From Pseudomonas chlororaphis (GTDB lineage Bacteria; Pseudomonadota; Gammaproteobacteria; Pseudomonadales; Pseudomonadaceae), in the NCBI RefSeq assembly GCF_003731765.1, contig NZ_MOAL01000008.1:682001-746000 (forward strand): DNA of 64,000 bases, read 5' to 3'. The translations under genes and the position numbers were made by a program. Positions 38,844-47,387 of this stretch are shown here, one piece after another. How positions within the stretch are numbered: position 1 is the stretch's first letter; every line of letters starts with the position of its first letter. The notes under the pieces are model-generated. The model had not been told where the DNA came from. It did no database searches and worked only from the letters and a program-made list of their open reading frames with translations.

Positions 38844-40760
38844 TTACTTGTGGTCTTTGACTTCTTCAAACTCAGCGTCAACCACGTCATCAGCTTTTTC
38901 AGCGGACTCAGCGTGCGGTGCAGCGCCTTCAGCAGGCTGAGCCTGTTCGGCGTACATCTTCTGAGCAACTGGAGCCGAGACTTTCGACAGCTCTTCAACC
39001 TTGGCTTCGATGGCGGCCTTGTCGTCGCCTTTAACAGCGGCTTCGAGGGCAACCACAGCCGCTTCGATTGCAGTTTTTTCTTCAGCGGTCACTTTGTCGC
39101 CCGCATCAGCGATCATTTTGCGAGTCGAGTGAACCAGGGCATCGCCTTGGTTACGCGCGCTGGCCAGCTCTTCGAACTTGCGATCTTCGTCGGCGTTGGT
39201 TTCAGCATCGCGAATCATCTGCTGAATTTCTTCCTCGGACAGACCGGAGTTGGCCTTGATCACGATCGACTGAGTCTTGCCAGTGGCCTTGTCTTTGGCG
39301 CCTACGTGCAGAATGCCGTTGGCGTCGATGTCGAAGGTCACTTCGATTTGTGGCACACCGCGTGGAGCTGGCGGAATCTCAGCCAGGTCGAACTTGCCCA
39401 GGGACTTGTTCTGGCCTGCTTGCTTACGCTCGCCTTGCAGCACGTGAATGGTCACAGCGCCTTGGTTGTCGTCAGCGGTCGAGAACACTTGGGATTTCTT
39501 GGTAGGAATCGTGGTGTTTTTCTCGATCAGCGCCGTCATCACGCCGCCCATGGTTTCGATACCCAGGGTCAGCGGACTGACGTCGAGCAGCAGAACGTCC
39601 TTCACGTCACCCGCCAATACCGCGCCCTGGATAGCAGCACCCATGGCAACCGCTTCGTCTGGGTTGACGTCTTTACGGGCTTCTTTACCGAAGAAGTCAG
39701 TAACGGCTTTTTGCACCAGCGGCATACGGGTCTGGCCACCGACCAGGATCACGTCGTTGATTGCGCCAACATCGATACCCGAGTCTTTCAAAGCGATGCG
39801 GCAAGGCTCGATGGTGCGCTGAACCAGGTCTTCAACCAGTGCTTCCAACTTGGCGCGAGAGATCTTCACGTTCAAGTGCTTAGGACCGGTAGCGTCTGCA
39901 GTGATGTACGGCAGGTTAACGTCGGTCTGCAGGCTGGAAGACAGCTCGATCTTGGCTTTTTCAGCCGCTTCTTTCAGGCGCTGCATGGCCAGCGGGTCAC
40001 CCTTGAGGTTCATGCCGCTTTCTTTCTTGAATTCGTCGACGAGGTAGTCGATCAGACGAATGTCGAAGTCCTCACCACCCAGGAAGGTGTCGCCGTTGGT
40101 GGCCAACACTTCGAACTGGTGCTCACCGTCGACTTCAGCGATCTCGATCACGGAAACGTCGAAGGTACCGCCACCCAAGTCATAAACGATCACAGTGTGA
40201 TCGCCCTTGGCCTTGTCCATACCGTAAGCCAGAGCGGCTGCGGTAGGTTCGTTGATGATGCGTTTTACGTCCAGGCCAGCAATACGGCCGGCGTCTTTGG
40301 TCGCCTGGCGTTGGCTGTCGTTGAAGTAGGCCGGAACGGTGATCACCGCTTCGGTCACTGGCTCGCCGAGGTAGTCTTCAGCGGTCTTCTTCATCTTCTT
40401 CAAGATTTCAGCCGAGATCTGTGGCGGCGACATTTTCTGGCCGTTCACTTCAACCCAGGCGTCAGCGTTGTCAGCCTTGACGATCTTGTAAGGGACCATC
40501 TGGATGTCTTTCTGTACGACTTCTTCTTCGAAGCGACGACCGATCAGACGCTTCACCGCATACAGGGTGTTGTGCGGATTGGTCACAGCCTGACGCTTGG
40601 CCGACTGGCCAACCAGGATTTCACCATCGTTGGCGTAGGCGATGATCGACGGAGTGGTCCGCGCGCCTTCGGCGTTTTCAATAACTTTTACATTGCCGTT
40701 TTCAAGAATGGAAACGCACGAGTTGGTGGTCCCCAAGTCGATACCGATAATCTTGCCCAT
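38844..40760 (-). CDS. dnaK: molecular chaperone DnaK (Hsp70)
   Basis: 638 residues: ATPase domain starting GKIIGIDLGTTNSCVSIL, with VYDLGGGTFDVSVIE, then the beta substrate domain and helical lid, ending in an acidic EFEEVKDHK tail. Operates with DnaJ and GrpE encoded on either side. Transcribed from its own sigma-32 promoter as well as from grpE. Confidence 0.99.
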   Translation of the reverse strand: MGKIIGIDLGTTNSCVSILENGNVKVIENAEGARTTPSIIAYANDGEILVGQSAKRQAVTNPHNTLYAVKRLIGRRFEEEVVQKDIQMVPYKIVKADNADAWVEVNGQKMSPPQISAEILKKMKKTAEDYLGEPVTEAVITVPAYFNDSQRQATKDAGRIAGLDVKRIINEPTAAALAYGMDKAKGDHTVIVYDLGGGTFDVSVIEIAEVDGEHQFEVLATNGDTFLGGEDFDIRLIDYLVDEFKKESGMNLKGDPLAMQRLKEAAEKAKIELSSSLQTDVNLPYITADATGPKHLNVKISRAKLEALVEDLVQRTIEPCRIALKDSGIDVGAINDVILVGGQTRMPLVQKAVTDFFGKEARKDVNPDEAVAMGAAIQGAVLAGDVKDVLLLDVSPLTLGIETMGGVMTALIEKNTTIPTKKSQVFSTADDNQGAVTIHVLQGERKQAGQNKSLGKFDLAEIPPAPRGVPQIEVTFDIDANGILHVGAKDKATGKTQSIVIKANSGLSEEEIQQMIRDAETNADEDRKFEELASARNQGDALVHSTRKMIADAGDKVTAEEKTAIEAAVVALEAAVKGDDKAAIEAKVEELSKVSAPVAQKMYAEQAQPAEGAAPHAESAEKADDVVDAEFEEVKDHK

Positions 40761-40837
40761 GTTAACTCTCCCGAAACTTTGGATTTGGTTGCCGCAGCAG
40801 TGATGGCTAACTGCGGTAGTACTTAAACGCTTGACTT

Positions 40838-40867
40838 CTAAATGGGGGCTTTACAGCCGTTTTCAAG
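40838..40867 (-). promoter_or_regulatory. sigma-32 promoter of dnaK
   Basis: CTTGAA at 40867-40862 and CCCCATTT starting at 40847, separated by 14 bases: a near-consensus RpoH promoter. Its -35 element overlaps the grpE stop codon. Confidence 0.85.
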
Positions 40868-41429
40868 CCTTCTCGTCAATCGAAGGCGAAATCGGTGCAG
40901 GTGCCTTGCTGACCACGACCATGGCCGGGCGCAGCAGGCGTCCATTGAGCTGGTAGCCCTTCTGGAATACTTTCAGAACGCTGTTCGGCTCGACATCGGC
41001 GCTCTCTTGCATAGCCATTGCCTGGTGCTGCTCAGCATTGAAAGGCTCGCCGTGCGGATCGATGGCTTCCAACTGATAACGCTTGAGGGTGTCGTGAAAC
41101 ATCTTCAGGGTCAGCTCAATGCCTTCACGCATCGGGCGAATGCTTTCGTCATCCGGGTTGGACAGCTCCAGGCCACGCTCGAGACTGTCGATGACCGGCA
41201 GCAGGTCACCAGCAAAACGCTCCAGAGCGAATTTGTGGGCCTTTTCCACGTCTTGCTCGGCGCGACGGCGGACGTTCTGCAGATCAGCCGCAACACGCAA
41301 AGCCTGATCCTGAGCGCCTACCAATTGCTCTTCGAGCACTTGTACACGAGCCACCAGGTCTTCACCCGAAGCCTCGGGAGCCTGATTGGCGTCTAGATTT
41401 TGCGTATCCAGAGTCTGTTCGTCAGCCAT
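40863..41429 (-). CDS. grpE: nucleotide exchange factor GrpE
   Basis: 188 residues: acidic disordered start, long coiled coil (about 30-90) and C-terminal beta domain (NSVLKVFQKGYQLNGRLLRPAMVVVSK). Releases ADP from DnaK. First gene of the heat-shock cluster. Confidence 0.98.
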   Translation of the reverse strand: MADEQTLDTQNLDANQAPEASGEDLVARVQVLEEQLVGAQDQALRVAADLQNVRRRAEQDVEKAHKFALERFAGDLLPVIDSLERGLELSNPDDESIRPMREGIELTLKMFHDTLKRYQLEAIDPHGEPFNAEQHQAMAMQESADVEPNSVLKVFQKGYQLNGRLLRPAMVVVSKAPAPISPSIDEKA

Positions 41430-41480
41430 GAAATTCTCCTTTCAATATCGTCCGCGAGCTTGGCTCACGCTTCTGCCCAG

Positions 41481-41510
41481 CTATATGGGGCCGCTTTTTC
41501 AGGGTTCAAG
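41481..41510 (-). promoter_or_regulatory. sigma-32 promoter of grpE
   Basis: CTTGAA (41510-41505), 14-base spacer, CCCCATATAG (41490-41481): a consensus heat-shock promoter some 50 bases before the grpE ATG. Confidence 0.9.
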
Positions 41511-41641
41511 CCCGGCAACGCCACAAAAATCATCACAGCGCCCGGAACGCCCCATCCCCAGACATTCCCAGGCGAGCTAAAAAGCAGCGCCATGCAAGCA
41601 AATCGAGCTAAGGGAAAGCATTGTCAGCCTGAAACAAAACA

Positions 41642-41657
41642 CTGTATAAATAACCAG
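41642..41657. promoter_or_regulatory. LexA (SOS) box of recN
   Basis: CTGTATAAATAACCAG fits CTG-N10-CAG, with the A/T-rich centre typical of LexA sites, 24 bases before the recN ATG. Confidence 0.88.
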
Positions 41658-41680
41658 ACATCTTGTTTGGGAGCAGCCCT

Positions 41681-43354
41681 ATGCTGGTGCACCTGTCGGT
41701 ACATAACTACGCCATCGTCGAACACCTGGATCTGGAACTGGATCGAGGGATGAGCGTCATCACAGGCGAAACCGGCGCCGGCAAGTCGATCATGCTCGAC
41801 GCGCTCGGGCTGACCCTGGGGGACCGCGCAGACAGCGGCGTGGTACGCCCCGGCGCAGACAAAGCCGACATCCTGGCCACGTTCGATCTGGACGATATCC
41901 CTGAAGCCCGGGCCTGGCTGGCCGAGCGCGACCTGGACAACGAAAGCCCCTGCATACTGCGGCGCGTGATCACCGCAGAAGGCCGTTCCCGTGGCTATAT
42001 CAACGGTTCGCCCTGCCCCCTTGGCGACCTCAAGGCCCTCGGCGAACTGCTGATTGATATCCACAGCCAGCATGAACACCAATCCCTGCTGAAAACCGAT
42101 ACCCATCGTCGCTTGCTTGATGAGTACGCAGGCGCCACTGACCTGGCGCGCCAAGTGCAATTGGCGGCCCAACGCTGGCGCCAGACTCGCCAGGAGCTGG
42201 AACGCCTATCCAACTCCGGCGATGAGCAGCGCGCGCGCCACCAACTGCTCAGCTATCAACTGGAAGAACTCGACAACCTTGGCCTGGGCGAAAACGAACT
42301 CGACCAGTTGGAACAGGAACACAAGAACCTGACCAATGCCGAGACCTTGCTGGGTATCTGCCGCCAAGTCGTCGAACAGTGCAGCGAAAGCGACTCGGGC
42401 AACGTGCTCAATGCCCTGACCGTCAGTCTCAATCGCTTGTCGAGCGCCGGCAACTCATCGGGCGCCCTGGGCGAAGCCACCAATTTATTGGCCAGCGCGC
42501 AAATTCAAGTGGAAGAAGCCGTCGGCGAGCTGAACCGGTTTCTCGATCACTTCGACGCCGACCCTGCCCGCCTGCAGCAGTTGGAAGAACGCCTGGATGC
42601 CATCTATACCTTGGCCCGCAAACACCGGATCCAGCCCACCGAACTGGCGGCGATGCAGCAGACGTTGCTCGATGAAATCGAGACCCTGGACGCCAACGAT
42701 GAGTCCATCGAACGCCTGGCGGACGAACTTCAATCATTCGCTCGGCATTACCAGGAAAAAGCCCTTGAGCTAAGCCAACTACGTCAGCAGGCCGCCACCG
42801 GCCTGGCGAGCGCCGTCGAACTGGAGATCCAGCGGCTGGGCATGCCGGGCGGGCGCTTCACCATTGAACTGCGGCCCAACACCAGCACCGAATTGCTACC
42901 CAACGGCCTGGAAACTGTGGAACTGCTGGTCAGCGCCAACCCCGGCCAACCGCTCAAGGCTTTGGCCAAAGTCGCGTCTGGCGGCGAGCTGTCGCGGATC
43001 AGCCTGGCGATTCAAGTCATCACCGCACAAACCTCACGTACACCAACCCTGGTCTTCGACGAAGTGGACGTCGGCATTGGTGGCCCGACAGCCGAGATCG
43101 TCGGCCAACTACTACGCCGCCTGGGCGAGCGGGGCCAGGTACTGACCGTGACGCACTTGCCACAAGTGGCGGCCCAAGGGCACCAGCATCTGTTCGTGCA
43201 CAAAGTCCGCGGGCACAACGCGACTCATACCGCCGTTTCGAAACTGGGCAAGACCGAACGGGTAGAGGAAGTGGCACGCATGCTGGGCGGGATCGACCTG
43301 ACCAAGGAGTCCCTGGCCCACGCGAAGAAGATGGTGGTAACGGCCAAGGTCTAA
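41681..43354 (+). CDS. recN: DNA repair protein RecN
   Basis: SMC-like ATPase acting in double-strand break repair, 557 residues. Walker A GETGAGKS at 29-36, long central coiled coils (about 150-360), ABC signature ASGGELSRISLA and Walker B TLVFDEVDVGIGG near the C-terminus. ATG 41681 follows GGGAGC; the upstream LexA box indicates SOS control. Confidence 0.97.
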   Translation: MLVHLSVHNYAIVEHLDLELDRGMSVITGETGAGKSIMLDALGLTLGDRADSGVVRPGADKADILATFDLDDIPEARAWLAERDLDNESPCILRRVITAEGRSRGYINGSPCPLGDLKALGELLIDIHSQHEHQSLLKTDTHRRLLDEYAGATDLARQVQLAAQRWRQTRQELERLSNSGDEQRARHQLLSYQLEELDNLGLGENELDQLEQEHKNLTNAETLLGICRQVVEQCSESDSGNVLNALTVSLNRLSSAGNSSGALGEATNLLASAQIQVEEAVGELNRFLDHFDADPARLQQLEERLDAIYTLARKHRIQPTELAAMQQTLLDEIETLDANDESIERLADELQSFARHYQEKALELSQLRQQAATGLASAVELEIQRLGMPGGRFTIELRPNTSTELLPNGLETVELLVSANPGQPLKALAKVASGGELSRISLAIQVITAQTSRTPTLVFDEVDVGIGGPTAEIVGQLLRRLGERGQVLTVTHLPQVAAQGHQHLFVHKVRGHNATHTAVSKLGKTERVEEVARMLGGIDLTKESLAHAKKMVVTAKV

Positions 43355-43386
43355 CCATCGAGGTTTAGCCATATAATAGAAAGCAC

Positions 43387-43410
43387 GAAGGCGACCCTAG
43401 GGTCGCCTTC
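43387..43410. terminator. bidirectional terminator between recN and fur
   Basis: Perfect 24-base palindrome, arms GAAGGCGACCCT and its complement, between two convergent genes. No long T run on either side. Confidence 0.7.
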
Positions 43411-43445
43411 GATCGTTTCGCGGCGAAAAATACCGCGCGACATGC

Positions 43446-43850
43446 TTACTTTTTCGTGCGGACGTACAGCACCAAATTGTGATCCACCAATTCGAAACCG
43501 TGCTTCTCGACAATGGCCTTTTGAAGCTTTTCGATCTCTTCGTCGAAGAACTCGATCACTTCACCGGACTCCACGTTGACCATATGGTCGTGGTGACCGC
43601 CGTCAGCCAGTTCGAACACCGCGTGGCCGCCATCAAAATTATGGCGTACCACAAGCCCGGCCGCTTCGAACTGAGTCAGAACACGGTAAACCGTGGCCAG
43701 ACCGACATCCTCGCCTGCTTCCATCAGCGCCTTGTAAACATCTTCAGCGCTCATGTGCCGCTGCTCAGTAGAATCGAGCATTTGTAGAATTTTGACTCGT
43801 GGCAGAGTCACTTTAAGGCCGGCTTTACGTAGTTCGCTATTTTCAACCAT
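43446..43850 (-). CDS. fur: ferric uptake regulator
   Basis: 134-residue iron-responsive repressor: winged helix (residues 1-83) and dimerisation domain with the HHDHM metal-binding run. The CxxC pair that binds structural zinc in E. coli Fur is absent (VNVESGEV instead), as in other pseudomonads. ATG 43850 gives the standard MVENSELRKAGLKVT start; divergent from bamE. Confidence 0.97.
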   Translation of the reverse strand: MVENSELRKAGLKVTLPRVKILQMLDSTEQRHMSAEDVYKALMEAGEDVGLATVYRVLTQFEAAGLVVRHNFDGGHAVFELADGGHHDHMVNVESGEVIEFFDEEIEKLQKAIVEKHGFELVDHNLVLYVRTKK

Positions 43851-43948
43851 GGTCAGCTTTCTCGCCGATGCTGCTTCGCAGCTTCTCTTAATGCGGGTAT
43901 GATCGGGGTTTACGTTGTCCCAGCCAAGATAGTGGAAGTCGCCCACCG

Positions 43949-44476
43949 ATGCAAAACACCAAGCTCTTGCTAACCAGTTTCACCTTCGTGGGACTGCTCG
44001 CACTCGCCGGTTGTTCATTCCCCGGGGTTTACAAAATCGACATCCAGCAGGGCAATGTCGTCACGCAGGACATGATAGACCAGTTACGCCCGGGAATGAC
44101 CCGCCGGCAAGTACGGTTTATTATGGGCAACCCTCTGTTGACCGACACGTTCCATGCCGATCGCTGGGATTATCTGTACAGCCTGCAGCCTGGTGGCGGC
44201 GAACGCCAACAGGAGCGCGTCAGCGTGATCTTCAATGGCGAGGACCAATTGGTTAGCCTGTCCGGCGACTTCATGCCTGGCGTAAGCCGCGACGAAGCCC
44301 TGCTGGGCAAGGACAGCGGCACGACGGTTGCTGAACCTGCGCAAGACAGCGAACAGCCGAAGCCGGAAAAACCAGCCAAACCAGGCTCGCTGCTGGACCA
44401 GATCCAGAAAGACGTGGACGGCGTGAAAACCGTACCAGTGCCTATCCCAGAACCTCTGGACACTTCCCCACAATAA
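43949..44476 (+). CDS. bamE: outer-membrane assembly lipoprotein BamE (OmlA)
   Basis: 175 residues with a lipoprotein signal and lipobox LAGC (Cys22), then the SmpA/OmlA domain (QGNVVTQDMIDQLRPGMTRR, RFIMGNPLLTDTFHADRWDY). Part of the BAM complex. A Pro/Lys-rich C-terminal tail (about 118-175) extends beyond the conserved domain, usual for Pseudomonas OmlA. The fur-divergent position is conserved. Confidence 0.96.
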   Translation: MQNTKLLLTSFTFVGLLALAGCSFPGVYKIDIQQGNVVTQDMIDQLRPGMTRRQVRFIMGNPLLTDTFHADRWDYLYSLQPGGGERQQERVSVIFNGEDQLVSLSGDFMPGVSRDEALLGKDSGTTVAEPAQDSEQPKPEKPAKPGSLLDQIQKDVDGVKTVPVPIPEPLDTSPQ

Positions 44477-44490
44477 TGTGTGGCGAAATA

Positions 44491-44516
44491 AAAAAACCCG
44501 GCATGCCGGGTTTTTT
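44491..44516. terminator. bidirectional intrinsic terminator
   Basis: Perfect palindrome AAAAAACCCGGC with TTTTTT on both strands, between the convergent bamE and rnfH genes. Confidence 0.92.
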
Positions 44517-44538
44517 ATTGCCTGCCATTCCAGCCAGG

Positions 44539-44853
44539 CTATTTATCCTGGGCCCTGGCCAGCGCAGCTTTCGCCGCACGCAAGCGCCGAACCTCTTTCG
44601 GATCAGCCAGCAACGGACGATAAATCTCAAGTCGGTCCCCCGCCTGCAACACATGGGCCTCAGGAGCGGAGATGGCCTTGGCGAAAATCCCCAGCGGGCA
44701 AGTCGCCAGATCCAACTCGGGGAACTGCAGCCCAAGCCCAGAGTTGAGTACGACTGAACGTGCCGTCGACCCCACGGGCACAGAAAGCTTGAGCAAGCAC
44801 TGTCGATCGACTGCGGCGTACACCACTTCGATCTCGATCAATGACTCAGCCAT
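44539..44853 (-). CDS. rnfH: RnfH-family ubiquitin-like protein
   Basis: 104 residues with a ubiquitin-like beta-grasp fold (IEIEVVYAAVDRQCLLKLSV, GDRLEIYRPLLADPKEVRR). Function is unclear; conserved beside ratA. ATG 44853 overlaps the ratA stop by eight bases. Confidence 0.93.
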   Translation of the reverse strand: MAESLIEIEVVYAAVDRQCLLKLSVPVGSTARSVVLNSGLGLQFPELDLATCPLGIFAKAISAPEAHVLQAGDRLEIYRPLLADPKEVRRLRAAKAALARAQDK

Positions 44854-45280
44854 GCAGTTGCTTGGCCCGCTGACAGAACGCGTCAACCAAGGTGTTGGCG
44901 GCCTGATTGAACAGCGGCCCCAACGTCGCACGCACCAGCGGACCAGCGTAGTCAAAGGAAAGGTCCAGGCTGATCTTGCAAGCCTTCTCTCCCAGGGGCT
45001 TGAACACCCAAACACCGTGCAATTGATTGAACGGCCCTTCTTCCAAGTTCATTTCGATCGAATGCCCAGGCACCAGGGTATTGCGCGTGACAAAGTGCTG
45101 GCTAAGCCCGCCCTTGGCCACCGCCACACTGGCGCGCATGTGCTCCTCACTGCTTTCCAGAACTTCAGCGGCAGAACACCAAGGCAAAAACTCAGGATAC
45201 CGAGCCACATCATTGACCAGGTCATACAGGGCTTGCGCCGGATACGGCAGAAGGGCCGAGCGTTGAATATGAGTCGTCAT
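44846..45280 (-). CDS. ratA: RatA-type START-domain protein (ubiquinone-binding / ribosome-associated)
   Basis: 144 residues, one polyketide-cyclase/START (Coq10-like) domain: SALLPYPAQALYDLVNDVARYP at the N-terminus and DLSFDYAGPLVRATLGPLF in the C-terminal half. The E. coli homologue was reported as a 50S-binding toxin; Coq10 relatives bind ubiquinone. The partner toxin-antitoxin role is not established, and no antitoxin is evident besides rnfH. Confidence 0.92.
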   Translation of the reverse strand: MTTHIQRSALLPYPAQALYDLVNDVARYPEFLPWCSAAEVLESSEEHMRASVAVAKGGLSQHFVTRNTLVPGHSIEMNLEEGPFNQLHGVWVFKPLGEKACKISLDLSFDYAGPLVRATLGPLFNQAANTLVDAFCQRAKQLHG

Positions 45281-45287
45281 GTCAGCT

Positions 45288-45513
45288 TCATTTCCACAGC
45301 TGGGCGGCAAACACTAAAAGAATGCCGATGGGCGCCATACAGCGCATCAAAAACAAGGCCCGGGGAGCGTTAAACCCAGGACGACAAACGACTCGTTCAT
45401 CACGAACCGCCGCGCCCCATCACCCAGGCTGCGAATACCACGAAGCACAAACCGCCAAAAGGCAACATGACCCGCGAAGTGAAAACAGTGGCCGCCAAAC
45501 CAGGTAGACCAAC
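45288..45513 (-). pseudogene. C-terminal relic of a sodium-dependent (SNF/NSS) transporter
   Basis: In the gap between ratA and smpB the minus strand encodes two conserved pieces of an NSS transporter C-terminus in different frames. Piece one (45513-45403) reads TVFTSRVMLPFGGLCFVVFA then AWVMGRGGS, ending at TGA TGA. Piece two (45400-45288) reads MNESFVVLGLT, then LMRCMAPIGILLVFAAQLWK and stop. A frameshift joins them near 45400. The N-terminal two thirds are missing. An 88-codon open frame over 45347-45613 is a shadow. The rest of the gap (45541-45798) shows no gene; it contains the smpB promoter region. Confidence 0.72.
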
Positions 45514-45798
45514 GACCGAGCCTCACCGATAGAGAGGCAAAACGCCGCCTTCGTTCAGGAAAAAACCCGGCCTGCCGGCAAAAACCATTGAGCGCTATAG
45601 CCATCCGGCGCACTGATCAGCCGGTGATCACTCGCCAGAACGGTGTACAAACGCCATCCATTGGCAGCCTGCCCTTGGGACTTTGGCGGCGCGCTCAAGC
45701 GAAAAAACAGGGCGCATTGTCCGGGATTCAATCAACCTGCTCAAGCACGCTGCATCACCGTAGCCGACGCGCGCGCAACTCCCTATAATGCCGCCCCT

Positions 45799-46281
45799 AT
45801 GGCTAAACAGAAGAAACACCCAACAGGGACCATCGCGCAAAATAAAAAGGCGCGACACGATTACTTCATCGAACAACGGTTCGAGGCTGGCATGGTCCTG
45901 GCCGGCTGGGAAGTAAAGAGTCTGCGGGCGGGCAAGGCGCAACTGGTAGACAGTTATGTGCTGCTCAAAGATGGCGAGGCCTGGCTGCTCGGTAGCCATT
46001 TCACGCCGCTGACCACCGCTAGCACCCACGTCATTGCCGACCCGGTGCGCTCGCGCAAACTGCTGCTGAACAAGCGCGAGCTTGAGAAGCTGTATGCCGC
46101 CGTGCAGCAAAAAGGTTACGCCTGCGTGTGCACTTCGCTCTATTGGAGCAAGCACCTGATCAAGTGCGAAATCGCACTCGGTAAAGGCAAGAAGGAATAC
46201 GACAAGCGCCACACTGAGCGCGAACGCGATTCCGACCGTGAGCTGCAACGCGCAGTCCGGACCAAGGGCAAGGAAGACTGA
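45799..46281 (+). CDS. smpB: SsrA-binding protein SmpB
   Basis: 160 residues, the tmRNA-binding OB-fold protein needed for rescuing stalled ribosomes. Conserved NKKARHDYFIEQRFEAGMVL, GWEVKSLRAGKAQL and the basic C-terminal tail (GKKEYDKRHTERERDSDREL). ATG 45799 has no strong ribosome site, the nearest purine run being weak, but matches the family start. The tmRNA partner is at 55549. Confidence 0.97.
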   Translation: MAKQKKHPTGTIAQNKKARHDYFIEQRFEAGMVLAGWEVKSLRAGKAQLVDSYVLLKDGEAWLLGSHFTPLTTASTHVIADPVRSRKLLLNKRELEKLYAAVQQKGYACVCTSLYWSKHLIKCEIALGKGKKEYDKRHTERERDSDRELQRAVRTKGKED

Positions 46282-46302
46282 TCTTCCTGCCTTAAGGTCT
46301 CT

Positions 46303-46351
46303 ATCGCCGGCAAGCCGACTCCTAACCCGTAGGAGCTGGCTTGTCGGCGAT
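46303..46351. repeat. Pseudomonas REP-type hairpin
   Basis: Arms ATCGCCGGCAAGCC...CTCCTA and TAGGAGCTGGCTTG...GGCGAT with a five-base loop, the familiar 'TAGGAGC-GGCTTGCCGGCGA' repeat of P. fluorescens-type genomes; 22-base arms with two mismatches. Between convergent smpB and lldR, it may also stop transcription. Confidence 0.75.
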
Positions 46352-46356
46352 TTGCG

Positions 46357-47124
46357 TTAAATGCCTTTACGCCGTTCGGCCCGGGCCATGCGCTGCACTT
46401 CCTGACGCACCTCCTCAAGCACCTCTTGCACATACAGAATGTGTCGGCTGGAGATTTCCCGCGCCTGCTCGGCCCGCCCCTCGATAATCGCCAGGTACAG
46501 GTCCCGGTGCTGACTGATCAGCATGTCGCGGGTTTCGGTGCGCTGTTTGTACATGCCGCCAATGTTGGTCACCACATTGCGCTTGAGCAGATCGAACAAG
46601 CCACGAATGGTGTGCAGCAACACCGCGTTGTGGCTGGCTTCGGCAATGGCCAGGTGAAACTTGGCATCAGCCGCTCCCTCTTCCGCCCGGCTGATGTCAT
46701 CGACGCGGGTGTAGCAGTCCTGCAGCTCCTCAAATGCCGCAGTGAGCCGCTCACGATCCACCTCAGTCGCCCGCTGGGCCGCGTAATAGGCACACGAGGC
46801 TTCCAGGGTATGGCGAAACTCCAACAAGTCGCGCTGAGCTTCCGGGTTGCTTTCCAAAAGCTGTAACAGAGGATCGCTGAAGGTCGAGCCCAATGATTCG
46901 ACCACGTAGTTACCGCCGCCCTGGCGACTGATCAACAGCCCCTTGGCGGTCAGCTTCTGGATCGCCTCGCGCAATGAGGGGCGGGATACGCCGAACTGCT
47001 CGGCCAAGGCACGCTCGGCCGGTAACCGCTCACCCGCCTTCAAGGTACCCTCGAGGATCATGCCCTCGAGCCGCTCGACAATGTCGTCAGACAAACGGCG
47101 CTGACGAATCTGATCAAACCCCAT
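46357..47124 (-). CDS. lldR: FadR-type GntR regulator LldR
   Basis: 255 residues: winged helix (PAERALAEQFGVSRPSLREA, about 38-57) and a helical FCD ligand domain with metal-binding His/Asp residues. Divergent from lldP and probably represses it until lactate binds; the palindrome at 47318 fits the GntR half-site pattern. Confidence 0.92.
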   Translation of the reverse strand: MGFDQIRQRRLSDDIVERLEGMILEGTLKAGERLPAERALAEQFGVSRPSLREAIQKLTAKGLLISRQGGGNYVVESLGSTFSDPLLQLLESNPEAQRDLLEFRHTLEASCAYYAAQRATEVDRERLTAAFEELQDCYTRVDDISRAEEGAADAKFHLAIAEASHNAVLLHTIRGLFDLLKRNVVTNIGGMYKQRTETRDMLISQHRDLYLAIIEGRAEQAREISSRHILYVQEVLEEVRQEVQRMARAERRKGI

Positions 47125-47270
47125 AACTCACTCTCCACCATCCCGACACCTCGCCGGGCTCTCTATTCTGGCCTATTGGCGCCGCGCCAACACCTGGCAG
47201 ACGCGACTCAATTCAGCCGATCAGTGGCCACTGACCCGCAGGCATTCGACAAAAGTTTTAGGGCGGCAAA

Positions 47271-47300
47271 TTGACACACCACGCACAAGGCTTTTACCCT
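47271..47300 (+). promoter_or_regulatory. sigma-70 promoter of lldP
   Basis: TTGACA at 47271, 18-base spacer, TACCCT at 47295. The -35 is consensus; the -10 is weak. Confidence 0.6.
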
Positions 47301-47317
47301 AGCCAACAGCGATTGTA

Positions 47318-47334
47318 AATTGGTCTTACCAATT
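47318..47334. promoter_or_regulatory. LldR operator
   Basis: AATTGGT-CTT-ACCAATT, a perfect hyphenated palindrome with the TGGT-N3-ACCA core of FadR-type regulators, just after the predicted lldP start site. Confidence 0.82.
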
Positions 47335-47362
47335 AACCAAGACCGCTTATCAGTGCCTGACC

Positions 47363-47370
47363 AACAACAA
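47363..47370 (+). promoter_or_regulatory. Crc/Hfq CA motif before lldP
   Basis: AACAACAA fits AAnAAnAA and lies directly upstream of the ribosome site TTAGGGG, where Hfq-Crc can block translation in pseudomonads. Confidence 0.55.
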
Positions 47371-47387
47371 TTAGGGGCCACCCCACT

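Noticed and set aside
38850..40826. 658-codon plus-strand open frame opposite dnaK
   Set aside because: Antisense shadow of a highly expressed gene; similar frames oppose ftsH, infB, pnp and fruB.
44846..45280. ratA-rnfH as a true toxin-antitoxin pair
   Set aside because: Their overlap looks like one, but RatA belongs to the Coq10/START group and the pair is conserved core; no evidence of addiction-module behaviour.
45347..45613. 88-codon minus-strand open frame between ratA and smpB
   Set aside because: It is the third frame over the decayed transporter and has no similarity of its own.
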